The notes beneath the pieces are model-generated. The model was not told where the DNA came from. It worked only from the letters and a program-made list of their open reading frames with translations, and did no database searches. From Ehretia macrophylla (taxonomy: Eukaryota; Streptophyta; Magnoliopsida; Boraginales; Ehretiaceae), in the NCBI GenBank assembly GCA_037974665.1, contig CM075773.1, forward strand, positions 19,024,146-19,088,145: a DNA stretch of 64,000 nt. Direction: 5' to 3'. Below, piece by piece: positions 12,082 through 24,046 of the stretch; position 1 is the stretch's first letter; every line of letters begins with the position of its first letter. Made by a program: the position numbers and the translations under genes.

Positions 12082-14474
12082 CGGATCAAAAGTTATGGGC
12101 TCCGGAGCGACGGAGACTTGGTCGCAAGCCCCACGCCCACGGTTTGCGGGCCCAGCCTCTACGCGAATCGAAGCTGTCTCGCCCAAGGTGCTGCGGGATT
12201 CGGTAATAGAAATGGGATGGATCGGGTTGTCTCCCTTTTCGCGGCGCACGACGTACGATCCGGGAAGGAAAAACAGCGCAAAAGAAGAAAAGTGTCCCGA
12301 AACTGATGAAAACGTACGATTTTGGGCTCCGAAAAAAGGCCCAGCGAAGCACAGGTTGGCTGGCCCGTCGTAGAGCTCTCTGAGAGCTTTCCAACGGTAT
12401 ACTGTGGGCCGCGTAACTTCTTACGGATCAAAACTTATGGGCTCCGGAGTGACGGAGACCTGGTCCCAAGCCCCACGCCAACGGTTTGCAGGCCCAGCCT
12501 CTAGGTGAAGCGAATTTGTCTCGCCCAAGGTGCCGTGGGATTCGGTAACAGAAATGGGACGGATTGGGTTGTGGCCATTTTCGCAGCGCACGACGTAAGA
12601 TTCGGGACCGAAAAACAGTGTAAAAGAAGAAAAGTGTCCCGAAACTGATGAAAACGTTCAATTTTGTGATGCGAAAAAAGGCCCAGCGAGGCAGGCTTAG
12701 CTGCCCCGTCGTAGAAATCTCAGAGACCTTTCCAACGGTATACTGTGGGCCTCGTAACTCTTTACAGATCAAAAGTTATGGCCACCGAAGCGACGGAGAC
12801 TTGGTCCCAAGCCCCTCGCCCTCGGTTTGTGGGCCCAGCCTCTACGCGAAGCGAAGCTGTCTCGCCCAAGGTACCGCGGGATTCGGTAACAGAAATGGGA
12901 CGGATTGGGTTGTCGCCCTTTTCGCGGCGCACGACGTACGATCCGGGACGGAGAAACAGCGCAATAGAAGAAAAGTGTCCCGAAACTGATGAAAACGTTC
13001 GATTTTGGGCTCCGAAAAAAGGCACAGCGAAGCAAAGTTTGGCTGTCCCGTCGTAGAGCTCTCGGATAGCTTTCCAACGGTATGCTGTGGGCCGCGTAAC
13101 TCTTTACGGATCAAAAGTTATGGGCTCCAGAGCGACGGAGACCTGGTCCCAAGCCCCACGCCCTCGGTTTGCGGGCCCAGCCTCTACGCGAAGGGAAGCT
13201 GTCTCGCCCAAGGTGCCGCGGGATTCGGTAATAGAAATGGACCGGATTGGGTTGTCGCCCTTTTCACGGCGCACGACGTACTATCCGGGACGAAAAAACA
13301 GCACGAAAGAAGAAAAGTGTCCCGAAAATGAAGAAAATGTTCGATTTTCGGCTCCGAAAAAAGGCCCAGCGAAGCAAAGCTTAGCTGTCCCGTCGTAGAG
13401 CTCTCGGAGAGCTTTCCAACGGTATGCTGTGGGCCGCGTAACTCCTTACGGATCAAAAGTTATGGGCTCCGGAGCGACGGAGACCTGGTCCCAAGCCCCA
13501 CGCCCTCGGTTTGCGGGCCCAGCCTCTAGGTGGAACGGAGGGGTCTGGCCCAAGGCGCCGCGGGATTCGGTAACAGAAATGGGACGGATTGGGTTGTCGC
13601 CCTTATCGCGGCGCACGACGGACGATCCGGGACGGAAAAACAGCGCAAAAGAAGAAAAGTGTCCCGAAACTGATGAAAACGTTCGATTTTGGGCTCTGAA
13701 AAAAGGTCCAGCAAAGCAAAGCTTGGCTGCCACGTCGTAGAGCTCTCGGAGAGCTTCCCAACGGTATGCTGTAGGCCGCGTAACTCCTTACGGATCAAAA
13801 GTTATGGGCTCCGGAGCGACGGAGACCAGGTCCGAAGCCCCACGCCCTCGGTTTGCGGGCCCAGCCTCTAGGTGAATCGAAGCTGTCTCGCCCAAGGTGC
13901 CGCGGGATTCGGTAACAGAAATGGGACGGATTGGGTTGTCGCCCTTTTCGCGGCGCACGACGTACGATCCGGGACGGAAAAACAGCGCGAAAGAAGAAAA
14001 ATGTCCCGAAACTGATGAAAACGTTCGATTTTGGGCTCTGAAAAAAGGCACAGCGAAGCAAAGCTTAGCTGTCCCGTCGTAGAGCTCTCGGAGAGCTTTC
14101 CAACGGTATGCTGTGGGCCGCGTAACTTTTTACGGATCAAAGGTTATGGGCTGCGGAGCGACGGGTACCTGGTCCCAAGCCCTGCGCCCTCGGTTTGCGG
14201 GCCCAGCCTCCACGCGAAGCGAAGCTGTCTCGCCCAATGTGCAGCGGGATTCGGTAACAGAAATGGGACGGATTGGGTTGTCGTCCTTTTCGCGGCGCAC
14301 GACGGACGATCCGGGACGGAAAAACAGCGCAAAAGAAGAAAAGTGTCCCGAAACTGATGAAAACGTTCGATTTTGGGCTCCGAAAAAAGGCACAGCAAAG
14401 CGTAGCTTGGCTGTCCCGTCGTAGAGCTCTCGGAGAGCTTTCCAACGGTATGCTGTGGGCCGCGTAACTCTTTA

Positions 14475-16184
14475 CGGATCAAAAGTTATTGGCTCCGGAG
14501 CGACGGAGACTTGGTCGCAAGCCCCACGCCCATGGTTTGCGGGCCCAGCCTCTACGCGAATCGAAGCTGTCTCGCCCAAGGTGCTGCGGGATTCGGTAAC
14601 AAAAATGGGACGGATCGGGTTGTCTCCCTTTTCGCGGCGCACGACGTACGATCCGGGACGGAAAAACAACGCAAAAGAAGAAAAGTGTCCCGAAACTGAT
14701 GAAAACGTTCGATTTTGGGCTCTGAAAAAAGGCCCAGCGAAGCGCAGCTTAGCTGTCCCGTCGTAGAGCTCTCGGAGAGCTTTCCAACGGTATGCTGTGG
14801 GCCGCGTAACTCGTTACGGATCAAAAGTTATGGGCTCCGGAGCGGCGGAGACTTGGTCCCAAGCCCCGCGCCCTCGGTTTGTGGGCCCAGCCTCTACGCG
14901 AAGCGAAGCTGTCTCGCCCGAGGTGCCGCGGGATTCGGTAACAGAATTGGGACGGATTGGGTTGTCGCCCTTTTCGCGGCGCACGACGTACTATCCGGGA
15001 CGAAAAAACAGCGCGAAAGAAGAAAAATGTCCCGAAACTGATGAAAATGTTCGATTTTGGGCTCCGAAAAAAGGCCCAGCGAAGCAAAGCTTAGCTGTCC
15101 CGTCGTAGAGCTCTCGGAGAGCTTTCCAACGGTATGCTGTGGGCCGCGTAACTTTTTACGGATCAAAAGTTATGGGCTCCGGAGCGACGGAGACCTGGTC
15201 CCAAGCCCCACGCCCTCGGTTTGCGGGCCCAGCCTCTACGCGAGGCGAAGATGTCTCGCCCAAGGTGCCGCGGGATTCGGTAACAGAATTGGGACGGATT
15301 GGGTTGTCGCCCGTTTCGCGGCGCACGACGTACGATCCGGGACGGAAAAACAGCGCAAAAGAAGAAAAGTGTCCCGAAACTGATGAAAACGTTCGATTTT
15401 GGGCTCTGAAAAAAGGCACAGCAAAGCATAGCTTGGCTGTCCCGTCGTAGAGCTCTCGGAGAGCTTTCCAACGGTATGCTGTGGGCCGCGTAACTTTTTA
15501 CGGATCAAAAGTTATGGGCTCCGGAGCGACGGAGACCTGGTCCCAAGCCCCACGCCCTCGGTTTGCGGGCCCAGCCTCTACGCGAATCGAAGCTGTCTCG
15601 CCCAAGGTGCGGCGGGATTCGGTAACAGAATTGGGACGGATTGGGTTGTCGCCCTTTTCGCGGCGCACGACGTACGATCCGGGACGGAAAAACAGCGCGA
15701 AAGAAGAAAAATGTCCCGAAACTGATGAAAATGTTCGATTTTGGGCTCCGAAAAAAGGCCCAGCGAAGCAAAGCTTAGCTGCCCCATCGTAGAGCTCTCG
15801 GAGAGCTTTCCAACGGTATGCTGTCGGCCGCGTAACTCCTTACGGATCAAAAGTTATGGGCTCCGGAGCGACGGAGACCAGGTCCAAAGCCCCACGCCCT
15901 CGGTTTGCGGGCCCAGCCTCTAGGTGAAGCGAAGCTGTCTCGCCCAAGGTGCCGCGGGATTCGGTAACAGAAATGGGACGGATTGGGTTGTCGCCCTTTT
16001 CGCGGCGCACGACGGACGATCCGGGACGGAAAAACAGCTCAAAAGAAGAAAAGTGTCCCGAAACTGATGAAAACGTTCGATTTTGGGCTCCGAAAAAAGT
16101 TCCAGCGAAGCGCAGCTTGGCTGCCACGTCGTAGAGCTCTCGGAGAGGTTTCCAACGGTATGCTGTAGGCCGCGTAACTCCTTA
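14475..16184 (+). repeat. Higher-order repeat, copy 1 (5 units, 1710 bp)
   Basis: The A unit (14475) has CCCATGG and GTGCTGCGGG with TTGTCTCCC. A B-like unit (14817) follows, with GGAGCGGCGGAG, TTTGTGGG and CCCGAGG but lacking GTTAAC. Two units opening with TAACTTTTTACGG come next (15159 and 15501). The last is an E unit (15843) with GACCAGG and CGACGGACG. The next A begins exactly five units on. This is the least typical copy of the pattern. Confidence 0.75.
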
Positions 16185-17892
16185 CGGATCAAAAGTTATG
16201 GGCTCCGGAGCGACGGAGACCTGGTCCGAAGCCCCACGCCCACGGTTTGCGGGCCCAGCCTCTACGCGAATCGAAGCTGTCTCGCCCAAGGTGCTGCGGG
16301 ATTCGGTAACAAAAATGGGACGGATTGGGTTGTCTCCCTTTTCGCGGCGCACGACGTACGATCCGGGACGGAAAAACAGCGCAAAAGAAGAAAAGTGTCC
16401 CGAAACTGATGAAAACGTTCGATTTTGGGCTCCGAAAAAAGGCACAGCGAAGCCTAGCTTAGCTGTCCCGTCGTAGAGCTCTTGGAGTGCTTCCCAACGG
16501 TATGCTGTGCGCCACGTAACTCTCTATGGATCAAAAGTTATGGGCACCGGAGCGGCGGAGACTTGGTCCCAAGCCCCACGCCCTCGGTTTGTGAGCCCAG
16601 CCTCTACGTGAAGCGAAGTTGTCTTGCCCAAGGTGCTATGGGATTCGGTAATAGAAATGGGACGGATTGGGTTAACGCCCTTTTCGCGGCGCACGACGTA
16701 CGATCCGGGACAGAAAAACAGCGCAACAGAAGAAAAGTGTCCCAAAACTGATGAAAACGTTCGATTTTGGGCTCCGAAAAAAGGCACAGCGAAGCAAAGT
16801 TTGGCTGTCCCGTCGTAGAGCTCTCGGATAGCTTTCCAACGGTATGCTGTGGGCCGCGTAACTCTTTACGGATCAAAAGTTATGGGCTCTGGAGCGACGG
16901 AAACCTGGTCCCAAGCCCCACGCCCTCGGTTTGTGGGCCCAGCCTCTACGCGAAGCGAAGCTGTCTCGCCCAAGGTGCCGCGGGATTCGGTAACAGAATT
17001 GGGACGGATTGGGTTGTCGCCCTTTTCGCGGCGCACGACGTACGATCCGGGACGGAAAAACAGCGCGAAAGAAGAAAAAGTCCCGAAACTGATGAAAATG
17101 TTCGATTTTGGGCTCCGAAAAAAGGCCCAGCGAAGCAGAGCTTAGCTGTCCCGTCGTAGAGCTCTCGGAGAGCTTTCCAACGGTATGCTGTGGGCCGCGT
17201 AACTTTTTACGGATCAAAAGTTATGGGCTCCGGAGCGACGGAGACCTGGTACCAAGCCCCACGCCCTCGGTTTGCGGGCCCAGCCTCTACGCGAATCGAA
17301 GCTGTCTCGCCCAAGGTGTCGCGGGATTCGGTAACAGAATTGGGACGGATTGGGTTGTCGCCCTTTTCGCGGCGCACGACGTACGATCCGGGACGGAAAA
17401 ACAGCGCGAAAGAAGAAAAATGTCCCGAAACTGATGAAAACGTTCGATTTTGGGCTCCGAAAGAAGGCACAGCGAAGCAAAGCATAGCTGTCCCGTCGTA
17501 GAGCTCTCGGAGAGCTTTCCAACGGTATGCTGTGGGCCGCGTAACTCCTTACGGATCAAAAGTTATGGGCTCCGGAGCGACGGAGACCTGGTCCCAAGCC
17601 CCACGCCCTCGGTTTGCGGGCCCAGCCTCTACGGGAAGTGAAGCTGTCTCGCCCAAGGTACCGGGGGATTCGGTAACAGAAATGGGACGGATTGGGTAGT
17701 CGCCCATCTCGCGGCGCGCGACGTACGATCCGGGACGGAAAAACAGCGCAAAAGAAGAAAAGTGTCCCGAAACTGATGAAAATGTTCGATTTTGGTCTCC
17801 GAAAAAATGTCCAACATAGCGGGCTTGGCCGCTCCGTCGTAGAGCTCTCGGAGAGCTTTCCAACGGTATGCTGTGGGCCGCGTAACTCCTTA
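16185..17892 (+). repeat. Higher-order repeat, copy 2 (5 units, 1708 bp)
   Basis: Order A (16185), B (16527, GTTAACGCC and GCGCAACAG), C (16869, GGCTCTGGAGC, GAAAATGTTCG), D (17210, TAACTTTTTACGG) and E (17552). The C unit lacks one base in GAAAAAGTCCCG. A-B-C-D-E in this order defines the repeat backbone used for the following copies. Confidence 0.85.
16527..16868 (+). repeat. B unit 1 (GTTAAC type)
   Basis: GTTAACGCC replaces GTTGTCGCC at 16671. It is joined by GACAGAAAAACAGCGCAACAG and CCCAAAACTG, changes found together only in the B series. It also has unusual TCTCTATGGATC at its start and GTGCTATGGG. Confidence 0.85.
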
Positions 17893-19943
17893 CGGATCAA
17901 AAGTTATGGGCTCCGGAGTGACGGAGACTTGGTCGCAAGCCCCACGCCCACGGTTTGCGGGCCCAGCCTCTACGCGAATCGAAGCTGTCTCGCCCAAGGT
18001 GCTGCGGGATTCGGTAACAAAAATGGGACGGATTGGGTTGTCTCCCTTTTCGCGGCGCACGACGTACGATCCGGGACGGAAAAACAGCGCAAAAGAAGAA
18101 AAGTGTCCCGAAACTGATGAAAACGTTCGATTTTGGGCTCCGAAAAAAGGCACAGCGAAGCCTTGCTTGGCTGTCCCGTCGTAGAGCTCTCGGATAGCTT
18201 TCCAACGGTATGCTGTGGGCCGCGTAACTCTTTACGGATCAAAAGTTATGGGCTCCGGAGCGGCGGAGACTTGGTCCCAAGCCCCACGCCCTCGGTTTGT
18301 GGGCCCAACCTCTACGCGAAGCGAAGCTGTCTCGCCCGAGGTGCCGCGGGATTCGGTAACAGAAATGGGACGGATTGGGTTAACGCCCTTTTCGCGGCTT
18401 ACGACGTACGATCTGAGACAGAAAAACAGCGCAACAGAAGAAAAGTGTCCCAAAACAATGAACACGTTCGATTTTGGGCTCCGAAAAAAGGCACAGCGAA
18501 GCAAAGTTTGGCTGTCCCGTCGTAGAGATCTCGGATAGCTTTCCAACGGTATGCTGTGGGCCGCGTAACTCTTTACGGATCAAAAGTTATGGGCTCTGGA
18601 GGGACGGAGACCTGGTCCCAAGCCCCACGCCCTCGGTTTGCGGGCCCAGCCTCTACGCGAAGCGAAGCTGTCTCGCCCAAGGTGCCGCGGGATTCGGCAA
18701 CAGAATTGGGACGGATTGGGTTGTCGCCCTTTTCGCGGCGCACGACGTACGATCCGGGACGGAAAAACAGCGCGAAAGAAGAAAAATGTCCCGAAACTGA
18801 TGAAAATGTTCGATTTTGGGCTCCGAAAAAAGGCCCAGCGAAGCAAAGCTTAGCTGTCCCGTCGTAGAGCTCTCGGAGAGCTTTCCAACGGTATGCTGTG
18901 GGCCGCGTAAATTTTTACGGATCAAAAGTTATGGGCTCCGGAGCGACGGAGACCTGGTCCCAAGCCCCACGCCCTCGGTTTGCGGGCCCAGCCTCTACGC
19001 GAAGCGAAGATGTCTCGCCCAAGGTGCCGCGGGATTCGGTAACAGAATTGGGACGGATTGGGTTGTCGCCCGTTTCGCGGCGCACGACGTACGATCCGGG
19101 ACGAAAAAACAGCGCAAAAGAAGAAAAATGTCCCGAAACTGATGAAAACGTTCGATTTTGGGCTCCGAAAAAAGGCACAGCAAAGCATAGCTTGGCTGTC
19201 CCGTCGTAGAGCACTCTGAGAGCTTTCCAACGGTATGCTGTGGGCCGCGTAACTTTTTACGGATCAAAAGTTATGGGCTCCGGAGCGACGGAGACCTGGT
19301 CCCAAGCCCTACGCCCTCGGTTTGCGGGCCCAGCCTCAACGCGAATCGAAGCTGTCTCGCCCAAGGTGCCGCGGGATTCGGTAACAAAAATGGGACGGAT
19401 TGGGTTGTCGCCCTTTTCGCGGCGCACGACGTACGATCCGGGACGAAAAAACAGCGCAAAAGAAGAAAAATGTCCCGAAACTGATGAAAACGTTCGATTT
19501 TGGGCTCCGAAAAAAGGCACAGCGAAGCAAAGCTTTGCTGTCCCGTCGTAGAGATCTCGGAGAGCTTTCCAACGGTATGCTGTGGGCCGCGTAACTATTT
19601 ACGGATCAAAAGTTATGGGCTCCGGAGCGACGGAGACCTGGATCCAAGCCCCACGCCCTCGGTTTGCGGGCCCTGCCTCCACCCGTACCGAAGGTGTCTC
19701 GCCCCAAGAGCCCTGGGATTCGGTAACAGAATTGGGACGGATTGGGTTGTCGCCCTTTTCGCGGCGCACGACGTACGATCCGGGACGGAAAAACAGCGCA
19801 AAAGAAGAAAAGTGTCCAGAAACTGATGAAAACGTTCGATTTTGGGCTCCGAAAAAAGCCACAGCAAAGCGTAGTTTGGCTGTCCCGTCGTAGAGCTCTC
19901 GGAAAGCTTTCCAACGGTATGCTGTGGGCCGCGTAACTCTTTA
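17893..19943 (+). repeat. Higher-order repeat, copy 3 (6 units, 2051 bp)
   Basis: A (17893), B (18235), C (18576), D (18918), a second D-like unit (19260), then a divergent sixth unit (19602) in place of E. The sixth unit reads CCTGGATCCAAG and CACCCGTACCGAAGG, unlike any neighbour. The copy is therefore one unit longer than the backbone. Confidence 0.8.
18235..18575 (+). repeat. B unit 2 (GTTAAC type)
   Basis: GTTAACGCC at 18379, 1,708 bp after B unit 1. It carries CGGCTTACGACG, TCTGAGACAG and a one-base deletion at CCCAAAACAATG. Confidence 0.85.
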
Positions 19944-22336
19944 CGGATCAAAAGTTATGGGCTCCGGAGCGACGGAGACTTGGTCGCAAGCCCCACGCCC
20001 TCGGTTTGCGGGCCCAGCCTCTACGCCAATCGAAGTTGTCTAGCCCAAGGTGCTGCGGGATTCGGTAACAAAAATGGGACGGATTGGGTTGTCGCCCTTT
20101 TCGCGGCGCACGACGTACGATCCGGGACGGAAAAACAGCGCCAAAGAAGAAAAGTGTCCCGAAATTGATGAAATCGTTCGATTTTGGGCTCCGAAAAAAG
20201 GCACAGCGAAGCCTAGCTTAGCTGTCCCGTCGTAGAGCTCTCGGAGAGCTTTCCAACGGTATGCTGTGGGCCGCGTAACTCTTTACGGATCAAAAGTTAT
20301 GGGCTCCGGAGCGGCGGAGACTTGGTCCCAAGCCCCACGCCCTCGGTTTGTGGGCCCAGCCTCTACGCGAAGCGAAGCTGTCTCGCCCGAGGTGCCGCGG
20401 GATTCGGTAACAGAAATGGGACGGATTGGGTTAACGCCCTTTTCGCGGCGCACGACGTACGATCCGGGACAGAAAAACAGCGCAACAGAAGAAAAGTGTC
20501 CCAAAACTGATGAAAACGTTCGATTTTGGGCTCCGAAAAAAGGCACAGCGAAGCAAAGTTTGGCTGTCCCGTCGTAGAGCTCTCGGATAGCTTTCCAACG
20601 GTATGCTGTGGGCCGCGTAACTCTTTACGGATCAAAAGTTATGGGCTCTGGAGGGACGGAGACCTGGTCCCAAGCCCCACGCCCTCGGTTTACAGGCCCA
20701 GCCTCTACGCGAATCGAAGCTGTCTCGCCCAAGGTGCCGCGGGATTCGGTAACAGAAATGGGACGGATTGGGTTGTCGCCCTTTTCGCGGCGCACGACGT
20801 ACGATCCGGGACGGAAAAACAGCGCGAAAGAATAAATATTTCCTGAAACTGATGAAAATGTTCGATTTTGGGCTCCGAAAAAAGGCCCAGCGAAGCAGAG
20901 CTTAGCTGTCCCGTCGTAGAGCTCTCGGAGAGCTTTCCAACGGTATGCTGTGGGCCGCGTAACTTTTTACGGATCAAAAGTTATGGGCTCCGGAGCGACG
21001 GAGACCTGGTCCCAAGCCCCACGCCCTCGGTTTGCGGGCCCAGCCTCTACGCGAATCGAAGCTGTCTCGCCCAAGGTGTCGCGGGATTCGGTAACAGAAT
21101 TGGGACGGATTGGGTTGTCGCCCTTTTCGCGGCGCACGACGTACGATCAGGGACGGAAAAACAGCGCGAAAGAAGAAAAATGTCCCGAAACTGATGAAAA
21201 TGTTCGATTTTGGGCTCCGAAAAAAGGCCCAGCGAAGCAAAGCTTAGCTGTCCCGTCGTAGAGCTCTCGGAGAGCTTTCCAACGGTATGCTGTGGGCCGC
21301 GTAACTCCTTACGTATCAAAAGTTATGGGCTACGGAGCGACGGAGACCTAGTCCCAAGCACGACGCCCTCGGTTTGCGGGCCCAGCCTCTACGTGAAGCG
21401 AAGATGTCTCGCCCAAGGTGCCGCGGTATTCGGTAACAAAAATGGGACGGATTGGGTTGTCGCCCGTTTCGCGGCGCACGACGTACGATCCGGGACGGAA
21501 AAACAGCGCAAAAGAAGAAAAGTGTCCCGAAACTGATGAAAACGTTCGATTTTGGGCTCTGAAAAAAGGCACAGCAAAGCATAGCTTGGCTGTCCCGTCG
21601 TAGAGCTCTCGGAGAGCTTTCCAACGGTATGCTGTGGGCCGCGTAACTTTTTACGGATCAAAAGTTATGGGCTCCGGAGCGACGGAGACCTGGTCCCAAG
21701 CCCCACGCCCTCGGTTTGCGGGCCCAGCCTCTACGCGAATCGAAGCTGTCTCGCCCAAGGTGCGGCGGGATCCGGTAACAGAGTTGGGTCGGTTTGGGTT
21801 GCCGCCTTTTTCGCGGCGCACGACGTACGATCCGGGACGGAAAAACAGCGCGAAAGAAGAAAAATTTCCCGAAACTGATGAAAATGTTCGATTTTGGGCT
21901 CCGAAAAAAGGCCCAGCGAAGCGAAGCTTGCTGTCCCGTCGTAGAGCTCTCGGAGAGCTTTCCAACGGTATGCTGTGGGCCGCGTAACTCCTTACGGATC
22001 AAAAGTTATGGGCTCCGGAGCGACGGAGACCTGGGCCCAAGCCCTGCGCCCTCGGTTTGCGGGCCCAGCCTCCACGCGAAGCGAAGCTGTCTCGCCCAAG
22101 GTGCCGCGGGAGTCGGTAACAGAAACGGGACAGATTGGGCTGTCGCCCTGTTCGCGGCGCGCGACGTACGATCCGGGACGGAAAAACAGCGCAAAAGAAG
22201 AAAAGTGTCCCGAAACTGATGAAAACGTTCGATTTTGGGCTCCGAAAAAAGGCCCAGCAAAGCATTGCTTGGCTGCCCCGTCGTAGAGCTCTCGGAGAGC
22301 TTTCCAACGGTATGCTGTGGGCCGCGTAACTCCCTA
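19944..22336 (+). repeat. Higher-order repeat, copy 4 (7 units, 2393 bp)
   Basis: A (19944), B (20286), C (20628, with the damaged stretch GAATAAATATTTCCTG), D (20970), E-like (21312), a second D-like unit (21654) and an extra unit (21995, CCTGGGCCCAAG). Two added units relative to the backbone point to unequal exchange inside the repeat. Confidence 0.8.
20286..20627 (+). repeat. B unit 3 (GTTAAC type)
   Basis: GTTAACGCC at 20430, six units after B unit 2. It is the standard B sequence, with GCGGCGGAG, TTTGTGGG, CCCGAGG and GCGCAACAG, and ends with GGATAGCTTTCC. Confidence 0.85.
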
Positions 22337-24046
22337 CGGATCAAAAGTTATGGGCTCCGGAGCGACGGAGACTTGGTCGCAAGCCCCACGCCCACGGTTT
22401 GCGGGCCCAGCCTCTACGCGAATCGAAGCTGTCTCGCCCAAGGTGCTGCGGGATTCGGTAACAAAAATGGGACGGATTGGGTTGTCTCCCTTTTCGCGGC
22501 GCACGACGTACGATCCGGGACGGAAAAACAGCGCAAAAGAAGAAAAGTGTCCCGAAACTGATGAAAACGTTCGATTTTGGGCTCCGAAAAAAGGCACAGC
22601 GAAGCCTAGCTTAGCTGTCCCGTCGTAGAGCTCTCGGAGGGCTTTCTAACGGTATGCTGTGGGCCGCGTAACTCCTTACGGATCAAAAGTTATGGGCTCC
22701 GGAGCGGCGGAGACTTGGTTCCAATCCCCAAGCCCTCGGTTTGTGGGCCCAGCCTCTACGCGAAGCGAAGCTGTCTCGCCCGAGGTGCCGCGGGATTCGG
22801 TAACAGAAATGGGACGGATTGGGTTAACGCCCTTTTCGCGGCGCACGACGTACGATCCGGGACAGAAAAACAGCGCAACAGAAGAAAAGTGTCCCAAAAC
22901 TGATGAAAACGTTCGATTTTGGGCTCCGAAAAAAGGCACAGCGAAGCAAAGTTTGGCTGTCCCGTCGTAGAGCTCTCGGATAGCTTTCCAACGGTATGCT
23001 GTGGGCCGCGTAACTCATTACGGATCAAAGCTTATGGGCTCTGGAGGGACGGAGCCCTGCTCCCAAGCCCTGCGCCCTCGGTTTGCGGGTCCAGCCTCCA
23101 CGCGAAGCGAAGCTGTCTCGCCCAAGGTGCCGCGGGATTCGGTAACAGAATTGGGACGGATTTGGTTGTCGCCCTTTTCGCGGCGCACGACGTACGATCC
23201 GGGACGGAAAAACAGCGCGAAAGAAGAAAAATTTCCCGAAACTGATGAAAATGTTCGATTTTGGGCTCCGAAAAAAGGCCCAGCGAAGCTGAGCTTAGCT
23301 GTCCCGTCGTAGAGCTCTCGGAGAGCTTTCCAACGGTATGCTGTGGGCCGCGTAACTTTTTACGGATCAAAAGTTATGGGCTCCGGAGCGACGGAGACCT
23401 GGTCCCAAGCCCCACGCCCTCGGTTTGCGGGCCCAGCCTCTACGCGAATCGAAGCTGTCTCGCCCAAGGTGCGGCGGGATTCGGTAACAGAATTGGGACG
23501 GATTGGGTTGTCGCCCTTTTCGCGGCGCACGACGTACGATCCGGGACGGAAAAACAGCGCAAAAGAAGAAAAGTGTCCCGAAACTGATGAAAACGTTCGA
23601 TTTTGGGCTCCGAAAAAAGGTCCAGCGAAGCAAAGCTTGGCTGCCCCGTCGTAGAGCTCTCGGAGAGCTTTCCAACGGTATGTTGTAGGCCGCGTAACTC
23701 CTTACGGATCAAAAGTTATGGGCTCCGGAGCGACGGAGACCAGGTCCCAAGCCCCACGCCATCGGTTTGCGGGCCCAGCCTCTAGGTGAAACGAAGCTGT
23801 CTCGCCCAAGGTGCCGTGGGATTCGGTAACAGAAATTGGACGGATTGGGTTGTCGCCCTTTTCGCGGCGCACGACGGACGATCCGGGACGAAAAAACAGC
23901 ACAAAAGAAGAAAAGTGTCCCGAAACTGATGAAAACGTTCGATTTTGGGCTCCGAAAAAATGTCCAGCGAAGCTAAGCTTAGATGCCCCGTCGTAGAGCT
24001 CTCGGAGAGCTTTCCAACGGTATGCTGTAGGCCGCGTAACTCCTTA
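22337..24046 (+). repeat. Higher-order repeat, copy 5 (5 units, 1710 bp)
   Basis: A (22337), B (22679), C (23021, GGCTCTGGAGGGACGG), D (23363, TAACTTTTTACGG) and E (23705, GACCAGG, CTAGGTGAAACG). It is exactly five units long and the order matches the backbone. Confidence 0.85.
22679..23020 (+). repeat. B unit 4 (GTTAAC type)
   Basis: GTTAACGCC at 22823, seven units after B unit 3. The first part has private changes (TTGGTTCCAATCCCCAAGCC). Confidence 0.85.

Larger units (their letters stand above)
1..14474. repeat. Zone I: mosaic of unit types without stable higher-order period
   Basis: About 42 units. Types seen here recur in other zones. They include GGTCC units with CGACGGACG and GCTGTAGGCC (about 3.45, 3.8, 6.2, 6.5 and 8.9-9.3 kb), S-like units with CTTACGATCC (about 2.7, 3.4 and 7.1 kb), TTTGTTCTCC units (about 1.72, 4.80 and 5.83 kb) and A-like units with TTGTCTCCC (about 5.4, 9.5, 10.9 and 12.2 kb). 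Spacing between units of one type is irregular. No gene or foreign insert is present. Confidence 0.75.
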